Source: an uncultured Erythrobacter sp. (lineage in GTDB: Bacteria > Pseudomonadota > Alphaproteobacteria > Sphingomonadales > Sphingomonadaceae). From it: a stretch of DNA of 64,000 bases. The translations under genes were made by a program, and so were the position numbers. Position 1 is the stretch's first letter. The number at the start of each line of letters is the position of its first letter. The DNA lies in NCBI GenBank assembly GCA_947488155.1, contig CANKYK010000001.1, positions 1,692,439-1,756,438 on the forward strand, given 5' to 3'. The notes beneath the pieces were generated by a model. That model was not told the origin of the DNA and did no database searches. It saw nothing but the letters and a program-made list of their open reading frames with translations. Of this stretch, positions 9,336 to 16,355 are shown one piece after another.

Positions 9336-10298
9336 TCAGAGCCCGAAGACTTTAAATTGCTCGTAGGCGCGCTTGATTTGCGCGCCGGCATTGCCCGCGC
9401 CTGCGCCAAAGGCCGATTGCAGGACCTGCGACATGCTGGCGTGTGACTGGCGCGCCGGGCTTGTCGCGACCGTCGGAAGCGATCGAGCTTGTAGAGAGGC
9501 TGGCCGAGATGACTGGCCCACGACGCGATTGGCCATGGTGATGGCGGGCGGGTTCATCGGGCTAAAAGCGCCTTCATCCGCGACCATATGGGGAGCGATC
9601 GGCAATTGCTCGCGCATGCCGCCTGGCACTGCGTCCAGCGCGCGTTCCATGCGTCCGCGGACATAATCCATCACGCCTTGCAGGCTGCGTGCGCCACCAC
9701 CGCGCTCGTAAAACACAGGCTGATTGGTTGCGGCCGCGCGGGGGAAAATGCTGGCGGCGGTCTGATCAGGATTGCTTTGCAAAGCCGATAGAAAACGAGA
9801 TGCGCCGCCTGCTCCAAGGAAATGAGCCATGTAAAGCTCGCTGTGATCGGGTTCGCGGCCCAGCACCGGCAGCAAACGCGCCCGGTTATCCTCGGCAAGG
9901 CCTGCAGCCATGTAGGAGGCGATTTGCGGGTCATTGCGCAGGGCCAAGATCGATTGGCGCTGCGCTGGATCGGCGACATAGGTACCGCCGCGGCGGGTGA
10001 TGCCGATTTGCGAGGCGACCTCGCGAAGACCGAAACGTGGTCCATGCTTCTTAACGGTGGAGAGCCAAGTGCTCTCGATGAATTGATAAAGGCCAGTGGC
10101 GCTGGAGCTGCGCGCCTTTGCGCCCGGGTTGAGCGAGGATTCCACCTGCGCTTGAGCAAGCAGATAGTCGAAATCCACTTGCGACCGCTCAGCCGCGCCC
10201 GCGATGGCCGCGCCAATATCAGATCGGCGGTCAGACGCGGCGACCCGTTCTGTCCCTGGCCGCACGCCTGTGTCTGGACTGGAAGTGATGTCGTTCAC
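9336..10298 (-). CDS. Lytic transglycosylase (SLT domain), probable flagellar muramidase
   Basis: This 320-residue protein has an SLT-type transglycosylase domain at about residues 25-180. The likely catalytic glutamate is in QVESSLNP (E53), followed by the family signature SATGLYQFIESTWL and, later, YMAHFLGAGGASRFL. There is no convincing signal peptide, which suggests export by the flagellar type III machinery. The C-terminal 100 residues are low in complexity. FlgJ of this locus has no muramidase domain, so this protein is the obvious candidate to open peptidoglycan for the rod. The start is a GTG at 10298 with GAGGG just upstream. A consensus sigma54 promoter lies 57 bases before it. Confidence 0.88.
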   Translation of the reverse strand: MNDITSSPDTGVRPGTERVAASDRRSDIGAAIAGAAERSQVDFDYLLAQAQVESSLNPGAKARSSSATGLYQFIESTWLSTVKKHGPRFGLREVASQIGITRRGGTYVADPAQRQSILALRNDPQIASYMAAGLAEDNRARLLPVLGREPDHSELYMAHFLGAGGASRFLSALQSNPDQTAASIFPRAAATNQPVFYERGGGARSLQGVMDYVRGRMERALDAVPGGMREQLPIAPHMVADEGAFSPMNPPAITMANRVVGQSSRPASLQARSLPTVATSPARQSHASMSQVLQSAFGAGAGNAGAQIKRAYEQFKVFGL

Positions 10299-10354
10299 TT
10301 AACCCTCGTTCTGATCTTCGATGCGTCAAGACGCACCAGCTCAGACCAAGGATA

Positions 10355-10371
10355 AGCAATTGCCGTGCCAG
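10355..10371 (-). promoter_or_regulatory. Sigma54 (RpoN) promoter of the transglycosylase-flhA-fliA operon
   Basis: On the minus strand the sequence reads CTGGCACGGCAATTGCT. It has TGGCAC at -24, a five-base spacer and TTGCT at -12, a full match to the RpoN consensus. The nearest downstream gene is the GTG start at 10298, leaving a leader of roughly 45 bases. The activator encoded at 28656-30062 is the likely partner. Confidence 0.85.
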
Positions 10372-10399
10372 ATCGGTCAGACGGCGAGGTTATGGCAGT

Positions 10400-10744
10400 T
10401 TAAGCGTGGGCCACATTGACGGGTTGATAGGTCGCGCGCGGGCCGCCAAGCGCATCTAGTCGCGCGGCGACATTGGCCGCCAAAAGGTTGCGTACCCGGC
10501 GGTTCACCTCGTTGAGCTGCCGAGCTGTGACTGCAAGAGCGCGTGTGTCGGCGTTCAACCTGTCAGGTCCAACCGGGGCCAACGCTTCGCACAAGGCTTC
10601 TTTTTCGCGGGTAGCGCCGATCAGCTCATCACGATCAAGAGAGGCAAGTGCTTGCCGCTCGCGCTCCAAAACGGCAATCATCTGCCGCAAGGCGCTGCTC
10701 AGTTCTCCAGGGCGGCCCAGGTCAAGATCCGGGATACCGCTCAT
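10400..10744 (-). CDS. flgN: FlgN-like flagellar export chaperone
   Basis: This 114-residue, mostly helical protein has a long charged heptad-like N-terminal half (LSSALRQMIAVLERERQALA, then DRDELIGATREKEALCEAL). A C-terminal helix contains LNEVNRRVRNLLAANVAARLDAL. Size, pattern and position directly after flgM match FlgN, the chaperone of the hook-associated proteins FlgK and FlgL. Its start overlaps the flgM stop by four bases. Sequence conservation in this family is low, so the call rests partly on gene order flgA-flgM-flgN. Confidence 0.8.
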   Translation of the reverse strand: MSGIPDLDLGRPGELSSALRQMIAVLERERQALASLDRDELIGATREKEALCEALAPVGPDRLNADTRALAVTARQLNEVNRRVRNLLAANVAARLDALGGPRATYQPVNVAHA

Positions 10745-11061
10745 GGCTCTTCGCCACCAGGAATAGTGAGGCTAATCCGTGCCGCGATCATTGCATCGGC
10801 GATCTGCGTTGGCACCAAAGGATAGCTACCGTTTTTCAACGCATCGCGAATTTCACTGACACGCTCGTTATTGACTGGCGGCGATCCAGCACTCGCTAGT
10901 TCGTTGACTTCGACGGACACACCCGGCTTTTCACCAGAAGGGCGCGGGGCCGGTGGCGTTGGCAAATCGCTTTGCCGCGCCTGGAGTTGTGTACGTTCGC
11001 TCTCACCGAGCGCGCGCGGCGGGGTAACGCCTTGTAGTTTACTCAATTCGAAAGAAGGCAT
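10741..11061 (-). CDS. flgM: Anti-sigma-28 factor FlgM
   Basis: This 106-residue protein has the FlgM layout. The proline-rich N-terminal half (PTPPAPRPSGEKPGVSVEV) looks disordered. The C-terminal sigma-binding helices read NNERVSEIRDALKNGSYPL and TQIADAMIAARISL. FlgM holds FliA inactive until the hook is complete and FlgM itself is exported. It is the middle gene of flgA-flgM-flgN, read from a sigma54 promoter, while its target fliA is in the neighbouring block on the same strand. There are 77 bases between flgA and this gene. Confidence 0.9.
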   Translation of the reverse strand: MPSFELSKLQGVTPPRALGESERTQLQARQSDLPTPPAPRPSGEKPGVSVEVNELASAGSPPVNNERVSEIRDALKNGSYPLVPTQIADAMIAARISLTIPGGEEP

Positions 11062-11138
11062 TGCTCAGCTCCCGATAGCTTTCTTCATATACCAGAACGG
11101 CGGCGGTGCGGCGCGTTTAAGGGGAAGCGCCAAGTTTT

Positions 11139-11669
11139 TTAGCTCGCTGGTATGATCGCGAAGCCGGGGCGCTCAATTCTGGCCTGTATGGGCTCTCTTT
11201 TGCGCGCTGTACGTACGGCGATCCAGTCACCAATGGCGCCGCTATCAAGCGCTTCTCCTGACTGCTGAACGCTGAAACCGCGTCCGCGCACCGCCACCGT
11301 GATTGGATCACCTCGTCTGACGATACGCTGGGCCGTTTGGGCAGCAGGTTGTGGCCGAGTGGAAACGAAGATGCGCCAGCCATTCACCTCCGGGCATTCC
11401 ACCCGCACGGTTTGCCCTGCGCGGCCATGCCATGATGTCATCAGCGGACCATCACAATACGCGAGCCGAAGCCTGCGGTCGGTGGGCGTGCGAGCGCCGC
11501 CTACTTGCCCAATATTTGCGCCCGTAAATTGCTGTACTGCGCGGTCGATATCGGCGGGGTTGGTGAAGATCGGCGGTTCTGATCGCGCACCTAAAGCTGG
11601 GGCAAATAGCGGCGTGAACATCAAGGCGGCTACCGGCGAAAAGCATAATAGATTTGTCATCTTGCGCAT
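11139..11669 (-). CDS. flgA: Flagellar P-ring assembly chaperone FlgA
   Basis: This 176-residue protein has a Sec signal peptide (MRKMTNLLCFSPVAALMFTP, cleavage probably near APALGA) and a C-terminal SAF-type chaperone domain. The domain has RRGDPITVAVRGRGFSVQQS and SGAIGDWIAVR, the usual FlgA C-terminal signature (the common form is G-x-x-G-x-x-I-x-V-x-N). FlgA works in the periplasm to help FlgI form the P ring. It is shorter than the roughly 220 residues of enteric FlgA, so the N-terminal domain is reduced. It is the first gene of its operon, behind a consensus sigma54 promoter. Confidence 0.88.
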   Translation of the reverse strand: MRKMTNLLCFSPVAALMFTPLFAPALGARSEPPIFTNPADIDRAVQQFTGANIGQVGGARTPTDRRLRLAYCDGPLMTSWHGRAGQTVRVECPEVNGWRIFVSTRPQPAAQTAQRIVRRGDPITVAVRGRGFSVQQSGEALDSGAIGDWIAVRTARKREPIQARIERPGFAIIPAS

Positions 11670-11712
11670 GTTTGAAATCCTTCGTCCAAAGTGAATACAC
11701 GGACCAGGTCAA

Positions 11713-11730
11713 AGCAAGGCCCGTGCCAAA
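11713..11730 (-). promoter_or_regulatory. Sigma54 (RpoN) promoter of flgA-flgM-flgN
   Basis: Minus-strand sequence TTTGGCACGGGCCTTGCT has TGGCAC, a five-base spacer and TTGCT, a full RpoN consensus match. It lies 44 bases before the flgA ATG, giving a short leader of about 30 bases. A CGGCAA half-site occurs just upstream (minus strand, near 11742), but a complete enhancer cannot be assigned. Confidence 0.88.
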
Positions 11731-11855
11731 GGTTTAAGGGTTTTGCCGAGGGTGGGTGGGTCAAGGGTGTTTAGAGCATCACGCTAGTCCAGCAGCTCAC
11801 AATGACCATGTGCTGGCCGCCCGTTCGTGGGTCTGCACCGCTAAAGAGTGAAACA

Positions 11856-12944
11856 ATGCCTTACCCGCTGAAGCGCAATAGCAAGACGAAACCCAATTCT
11901 TCTAAACCGGGAAATGATCCCCTGCCGCTCACCACGTCGCGGCTGGCTCGTCATGAGCTGTTGGGCGATATCAACCAATTCATGACCAAACATGATCTCA
12001 ATGTGATGGGTCAAAACCTCTCGGTGGTTTGCGAAGCCTTGTCCGGCTCCAACCCGCAGCTCGCGGAAGAATTCACGGCCAGAGAAATCAATCAGGAGCC
12101 GATCGACCAGCGCTGGCTCGATACGATCACAAGGTTGGATCCGGGCACCAATGAACGGATTGCAGAACTCGAAAAACTAATGGACAAGCTGGAGTATTCA
12201 CTCCTCCGGTTTGCCCAGACGGCCAAATCTGCACAGGATGAAAGCAGCGAACAACGCGGCGCGATAGGCCGACAGATCGAAGAGTTTGAGCGCGGCGCGG
12301 CAAGTGATGAAACCGGCCCAAGCGTAGACCGTGTGATTGAGCTGTCCAATGCCATGATTGATCGGTTGGAGCAGGTCGAAGGGGCGATGGAACGCAGCCA
12401 GGCTGAAACCCTTGAGCTGCGCAGTTCCTTGGCTGAGGCGCGTCAGGAAGCAGATGTTGATCATCTGACTCGGTTGCCTAACCGCCGCGCGTTCGAAAGA
12501 CGCCTCAAATCCGCCAATGACGAAGCCCGCAGCAACGAGCAAAAGCTATGCGTGGCTTTTTGTGATGTCGATCACTTTAAGCAAGTCAACGATACGCATG
12601 GCCATGAGGCGGGCGACCGCATCCTTTGCGCCATTGCTAATACGCTAAGCGAAATCGCCAATGATGAGTGTTTTATTGCACGCCACGGCGGAGAGGAGTT
12701 TGTGCTTTTGTTCTACGGTCAAGATAAAGACCAGGCTTGGCGCAAACTCGACGGGGTCCGACGGATGATGGCTTCGCGCCAATTGCTCAACCGGGAAACT
12801 GGCAAGCCATTTGGCAAGGTGACTTTCTCTGGTGGGATCGCAGAAGTGACCGAAGATAGCGATACGCGCGGCGCCTTGGCCCGGGCTGACAAGGCCTTGT
12901 ACGACGCAAAGGCGCAAGGCCGAAACCAGATCATCGCGAATTAG
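11856..12944 (+). CDS. Diguanylate cyclase (GGDEF domain)
   Basis: This 362-residue protein has an N-terminal helical region of about 190 residues without a recognised sensor domain and no membrane segment, so it should be cytoplasmic. The C-terminal GGDEF domain includes DHLTRLPNRRAFERRL, FCDVDHFKQVNDTHGHEAGD and the active-site loop RHGGEEF. It should make cyclic di-GMP from two GTP. The usual inhibitory RxxD site five residues before GGEEF is absent. It sits within the flagellar locus, divergent from flgA. I prefer the ATG at 11856 to one 54 bases upstream because the extra 18 residues look unlike coding sequence. Confidence 0.9.
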   Translation: MPYPLKRNSKTKPNSSKPGNDPLPLTTSRLARHELLGDINQFMTKHDLNVMGQNLSVVCEALSGSNPQLAEEFTAREINQEPIDQRWLDTITRLDPGTNERIAELEKLMDKLEYSLLRFAQTAKSAQDESSEQRGAIGRQIEEFERGAASDETGPSVDRVIELSNAMIDRLEQVEGAMERSQAETLELRSSLAEARQEADVDHLTRLPNRRAFERRLKSANDEARSNEQKLCVAFCDVDHFKQVNDTHGHEAGDRILCAIANTLSEIANDECFIARHGGEEFVLLFYGQDKDQAWRKLDGVRRMMASRQLLNRETGKPFGKVTFSGGIAEVTEDSDTRGALARADKALYDAKAQGRNQIIAN

Positions 12945-12967
12945 CAGCGTGACAGGGGTGCCAGGAT

Positions 12968-13378
12968 TTACCGCGGTTCGTCGAAGGCAAGACTGGCGTA
13001 GACGTCATCTTGCTCTGCCGGGGTAAGCACCACTCGCACTGGTACATCCAATTCGCGCGCAGCCTTGGCCATGTCCTGTGCTTCTTGCCAGCTAGCCGTT
13101 GGATCATCCCCGCGATAACGAGCAAAGACAGTCAGCGTCGCGCGTGGGTCAACATTCAGCTCGCTCAGCCATTGCCCAATGTCCGGAGTGCTCTGCGTTG
13201 GCCGGAACAAGGCTTGCGCCGGAGCGACGGCGATGTCGCGTTCGCGTAGGGGTACCAAATCAGGCCGCATTCCAGCTTCATTCTTGAGGCCAACCAAAGC
13301 TGACAAGGCCACCAGAAACAGGATCAAGGCAAGGTCCGCCAAGATCAACTGCCATGGCAAGGCATGCCGCATCGTCAT
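12968..13378 (-). CDS. ExbD/TolR-like single-pass membrane protein
   Basis: This 136-residue protein has one membrane helix near residues 8-30 (WQLILADLALILFLVALSAL). An aspartate sits early in the helix, as in the proton-carrying helix of ExbD, TolR and MotB. The periplasmic part ends with a segment of the form TLTVFARYRGDDPTASW, then AKAARELDVPVRVVLT. This recalls the ExbD fold (V-x-I-x-A-D, then A-x-x-A-G-x-x-x-V-x-L-V-T). It has no OmpA-type peptidoglycan-binding domain. It overlaps the preceding MotA/ExbB-like gene by four bases, so the two should form a proton-channel pair. Its place in a flagellar cluster without TonB or TolA is odd. Confidence 0.6.
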   Translation of the reverse strand: MTMRHALPWQLILADLALILFLVALSALVGLKNEAGMRPDLVPLRERDIAVAPAQALFRPTQSTPDIGQWLSELNVDPRATLTVFARYRGDDPTASWQEAQDMAKAARELDVPVRVVLTPAEQDDVYASLAFDEPR

Positions 13379-14037
13379 GCGATATCCCTGAGTGCTGGGG
13401 TGTGCGGCGGTGAAGGTTCGGTAAGCTGACTATCCAGCCATTCGAGCAGGTGTTCACGCTGCAACTCTTCGCGTTCACCCTGCCTTTCGATTGCGCGTGC
13501 AAGCGGTATGAAGATCATATGCGCGATCAAAACGCCGTACAGAGTGGAGACGGCCGCGGCGGCGATAGAACTCATCGTGTTCTCAAGCGCGCCAGCGTCC
13601 CCCGGTGACAATTGGGTTATGGCGAACAAAGTTCCGACCAATCCAAACACCGGGCCAAGCTCGCCGGCATGCTCCATTGTGCGAACCGCCTGCATACGGG
13701 AAATGTCGCGTGCTGCCTTGGCGCTGCGTTGCACACTGTGGACCGCAGAAAGCGAGCGCTGGCGAATGTAAGTATCAATCAGGCGGGCCAATGCGGGATC
13801 AGGCGGCATTGGCACCTTGGCGCGCAGCGGTCCATCGCGCTGGATCGCCATGATGCTCTGGGCCAGTACGGCGCGGTTTGTGGCTTGATCGAAGCGGTTA
13901 CGATTGAGGTTGCCGAGCGCTCGCAGAGTTTCGCGCACATCACACCAACCACTGCGTGCTGCTGTGGCGAGCAAAGTGCCGGTTACCACCAGAGCCGAGG
14001 CCGCTGGGTCAAACAACATGGCGATATCGGTCTGCAT
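13375..14037 (-). CDS. MotA/TolQ/ExbB-type proton channel protein
   Basis: This 220-residue membrane protein has a hydrophobic segment near residues 10-28 and two more near 125-145 and 160-185. The segment GELGPVFGLVGTLFAI fits the MotA/TolQ/ExbB signature (G-P-L-L-G-L-L-G-T-V). It is followed by TMSSIAAAAVSTLYGVLIAHMIFIPLA, corresponding to the last two helices of that family. It lacks the MotA charged cytoplasmic loop seen in the motA gene at 22381. With the ExbD-like gene it forms a two-gene unit transcribed away from flgB. The ATG at 14037 is preferred; an upstream TTG at 14073 is in frame. Confidence 0.72.
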   Translation of the reverse strand: MQTDIAMLFDPAASALVVTGTLLATAARSGWCDVRETLRALGNLNRNRFDQATNRAVLAQSIMAIQRDGPLRAKVPMPPDPALARLIDTYIRQRSLSAVHSVQRSAKAARDISRMQAVRTMEHAGELGPVFGLVGTLFAITQLSPGDAGALENTMSSIAAAAVSTLYGVLIAHMIFIPLARAIERQGEREELQREHLLEWLDSQLTEPSPPHTPALRDIA

Positions 14038-14179
14038 GGTCTGCTTAGGCGTCCTAAAAGAGCGGTGGTGCAATACAGAACGGCATCAAAGCGCTGCACT
14101 TAAGCCGCTGGGGTCAGACCCGGGGGGTGCAGGGTCACGATCTAGAAACCATGACGGGTGCAGCGCTCTGCCAGCGGGG

Positions 14180-14195
14180 CGGCAAGGGCTTGCCG
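14180..14195. promoter_or_regulatory. 16-bp palindrome upstream of the flgB promoter, candidate enhancer site
   Basis: CGGCAAG-GG-CTTGCCG has two perfect 7-base arms. Its centre lies about 70 bases before the -24 element of the flgB promoter and about 100 bases before the expected start of transcription. Sigma54 activators bind inverted repeats at that distance. Assignment to the activator at 28656-30062 is inference. Confidence 0.45.
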
Positions 14196-14257
14196 TTCAT
14201 GGCCGGCCCATCTGTAAAAACTCTTGTTTTCCAGTGTGAATACCTACTGCGCCGCTT

Positions 14258-14274
14258 TTGGCACGACCTCTGCA
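14258..14274 (+). promoter_or_regulatory. Sigma54 (RpoN) promoter of the flgB operon
   Basis: TTGGCACGACCTCTGCA has TGGCAC at -24, the right five-base spacer and CTGCA at -12, with only one base off the consensus (C for T). It lies about 50 bases before the flgB TTG start and would serve the flgB-flgL-motAB block. Confidence 0.82.
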
Positions 14275-14325
14275 TTCTTGTCTGTTCACACGAGGTCCCC
14301 CTCGCCAATGCACAGGAGAAGCGCT

Positions 14326-14673
14326 TTGAACGAGCAGATTTTCGGCATCCATGGAGCAGCGCTGGAATTGCGCTCGCAGCGTATGGGCGTGTTGGCATCG
14401 AACATCGCGAATGCAGCGACGCCGGGCTATAAGGCGCGCGATCTTGATTTCGCCGCTGCGCTTGATGCTAGGCTGGGCGGGATGGGCGCAGATGCCAGCG
14501 CCAATGCAAACACCCTGTTTCGTCAATCCGTTATGCCGTCGCTGGATGGCAATACGGTTGAGCTGGGCAATGAGCAGATCGCCTTTGCTGAAAACGCCGT
14601 CGCCTACAGCGCCACTTTGTCTTTCGTACAAGGCAAAGTGAACACCATCACTCGTGCGTTGAAAGGGGAATAG
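14326..14673 (+). CDS. flgB: Flagellar proximal rod protein FlgB
   Basis: This 115-residue rod protein has the N-terminal rod motif LRSQRMGVLASNIANAATPG followed by YKARDLDFAAAL. The C-terminal helix contains ELGNEQIAFAENAVAYSATL. FlgB joins FliE, FlgC, FlgF and FlgG in the periplasmic rod. The start is TTG at 14326, with AGGAGA six bases upstream. An in-frame ATG at 14308 lacks a ribosome binding site and precedes that AGGAGA. It is the first gene of the long flg operon behind a sigma54 promoter, with flgC two bases downstream. Confidence 0.92.
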   Translation: MNEQIFGIHGAALELRSQRMGVLASNIANAATPGYKARDLDFAAALDARLGGMGADASANANTLFRQSVMPSLDGNTVELGNEQIAFAENAVAYSATLSFVQGKVNTITRALKGE

Positions 14674-14675
14674 GC

Positions 14676-15086
14676 ATGGCCGATGGTGATCGCCTGACCC
14701 TGTTTTCGATGACCCAGCGCGCGATGTCCGCCCAATTGGTGCGGATGAATGCGGCGACCTCGAACCTAGCCAATGCCGGGTCCGTCGCGCGCAGCGAGGA
14801 AGAGGCATATCGGCCTCTACGTCCGGTGTTTCAAACTGAACTCGACCGCGCGTCTGGTCTCGCCACGGTTCGCAGCGAAGGCCTGGTGCGCGATGATAGC
14901 GCGCCGATCAAGCGATACGACCCCAACCATCCTTTGGCCGATGACGAAGGCCATGTGTGGGAAAGCCCCGTCGATGAGACCGCCGAGATGGTCGAGATCA
15001 TGGAGAGCGCCCGCCAATACCAAAACATGGTGCAAGCGCTGCAAACGGCAAAGCAGCTGATGCTCGAAACTCTAAGGAGCAATTGA
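14676..15086 (+). CDS. flgC: Flagellar proximal rod protein FlgC
   Basis: This 136-residue rod protein opens with FSMTQRAMSAQLVRMNAATS-NLANAGS, the usual rod N-terminus. It contains RYDPNHPLADDEGHVWES, close to the FlgC consensus Y-D-P-x-H-P-x-A-d-x-x-G-Y-V, and ends with the helix TAEMVEIMESARQYQNMVQA. FlgC is a proximal rod subunit secreted by the type III apparatus. AGGGGAA precedes the ATG, and the gene follows flgB by two bases. Confidence 0.95.
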   Translation: MADGDRLTLFSMTQRAMSAQLVRMNAATSNLANAGSVARSEEEAYRPLRPVFQTELDRASGLATVRSEGLVRDDSAPIKRYDPNHPLADDEGHVWESPVDETAEMVEIMESARQYQNMVQALQTAKQLMLETLRSN

Positions 15087-15088
15087 CA

Positions 15089-15502
15089 ATGAACACGATT
15101 CCCAGCGCGGCGTCTCAAGGCTCAGCCCAGAACGCCATTGACCAATTGAATGCGCCTTCGACGCTGCCAAGACAAAACGCCATGGCGTCACTTGATCAGG
15201 GGGATTTTCTGCGGTTGCTGACGACGCAGCTCACTCTGCAAGATCCGCTGGAGCCCACTGATAACGAGGAAATGCTGGCGCAGATGGCGCAGTTTTCCAG
15301 CCTCGCGGCGAGCACGGAATCAAGCGCAACGCTGACCGATATTTCAACCAAGCTGGATGCGCTGATCGAAGCGCAAGAAGCCGCGCTTGAAGCGGCGAAT
15401 GCGGCGGCTCAAGCGGCCGCCAGTGCTGCGGCTAGCGCGGCGAGTGCAGCGGCCGGGGCACCTTCCGTTCAAACTGCCGCGCCCGTCACCACACTTTCCT
15501 GA
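15089..15502 (+). CDS. flgD: Flagellar hook-cap protein FlgD, short form with an alanine-rich tail
   Basis: This 137-residue protein has the conserved FlgD N-terminal segment: LDQGDFLRLLTTQLTLQDPL, then EPTDNEEMLAQMAQFSSL. FlgD caps the growing hook and guides FlgE polymerisation. Enteric FlgD is about 230 residues and carries beta domains (tudor/Ig-like) after this segment. Here they are replaced by about 40 residues that are almost all alanine with a few Ser, Glu and Gln. Start: AGGAG lies 9 bases before the ATG at 15089. An in-frame TTG at 15083 overlapping the flgC stop is less likely. Confidence 0.88.
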   Translation: MNTIPSAASQGSAQNAIDQLNAPSTLPRQNAMASLDQGDFLRLLTTQLTLQDPLEPTDNEEMLAQMAQFSSLAASTESSATLTDISTKLDALIEAQEAALEAANAAAQAAASAAASAASAAAGAPSVQTAAPVTTLS

Positions 15503-15525
15503 CCTCTTGATAGGATACTTCTCCA

Positions 15526-16341
15526 ATGACTGCATTTTACACCTCTTTGAACGGCCTTAGAAACGCCGAGACTGATCTCGCGGTTGTCGCGAACAATATC
15601 GCCAATGCGGAAACCGCTGGATTTAAGAAATCCTCGGCGCAATTTGCCGATATTGTTTCCAGCGGTTCAAGTGCTGATCCGCGGCTTTCGGTTGGAATTG
15701 GGGCAACGGTCTCGGCTATCAACCAGGACTTCTCTCTGGGATCGATTGAGCAGACCGGGCGCAGCCTCGATCTGGCGATTGATGGCGATGGTTTCTTTGC
15801 CATTCGTAACGTGGAAACTAACGAGACCAAGTTCACCCGCAACGGAAATTTGCAAATCGATGGCAATGGCAACATCCAAGATGCGCCGGGACAAAACGTT
15901 CAGGCCTTTCCGGTTGATGCGACGGGCGCTGCAACCAGCACAGTGCCCGCCGATGCCGTCGCCCCCGTTATCAACGCCGGCGGGTTTGCGCTCTCCAGCA
16001 TAACCATCGCTGGCAATGGTGTGATCCGGGCATCCTATTCTGATGGCTCAACAGAGCCGGTTGGTCGTTTGGCGATTGCCACCTTTGCTGCGCCAGATGG
16101 TCTGCGCGCGGTTGGACAGACCAATTGGGAAGCGACGGGCATTTCTGGCGCGCCCGAATATGACAGCGCAGAGGCCGGCAATCGCGGCGGTATCCTCAGC
16201 GGCGCGCTTGAGCGATCCAACGTCGATCTGGCCGAGGAAATGGTCGCTCTGATCACTGCGCAGCGCAATTTCCAGGCGAATGCCCGGGCAATCGACACCT
16301 CCACACAGATCACTCAGACGATCATCAACCTGCGTTCGTAA
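15526..16341 (+). CDS. flgE: Flagellar hook protein FlgE (short)
   Basis: This 271-residue protein has the rod/hook N-terminus MTAFYTSLNGLRNAETDLAV followed by ANNIANAETAGFKKS. The central segment DLAIDGDGFFAI with FTRNGNLQIDGNGN follows. The C-terminal helix is EEMVALITAQRNFQANARAI. It lies between flgD and flgF, so it must be the hook subunit. It is much shorter than common FlgE proteins (about 400 residues in enterics) and close to FlgG in size. The surface-exposed hook domains are therefore mostly missing. It is preceded by a 23-base gap with AGGATA-type signal. Confidence 0.88.
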   Translation: MTAFYTSLNGLRNAETDLAVVANNIANAETAGFKKSSAQFADIVSSGSSADPRLSVGIGATVSAINQDFSLGSIEQTGRSLDLAIDGDGFFAIRNVETNETKFTRNGNLQIDGNGNIQDAPGQNVQAFPVDATGAATSTVPADAVAPVINAGGFALSSITIAGNGVIRASYSDGSTEPVGRLAIATFAAPDGLRAVGQTNWEATGISGAPEYDSAEAGNRGGILSGALERSNVDLAEEMVALITAQRNFQANARAIDTSTQITQTIINLRS

Positions 16342-16355
16342 TCGGATAATCTGCA

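Noticed and set aside
12968..13378. Second MotB
   Set aside because: There is a membrane aspartate, but no OmpA-like peptidoglycan-binding domain, and the periplasmic part resembles ExbD more closely.
15360..15480. Simple-sequence DNA repeat inside flgD
   Set aside because: The alanine codons vary (gcg, gcc, gct, gca), so it is not an exact DNA repeat and phase variation is unlikely; the alanine-rich tail is reported as a protein feature instead.
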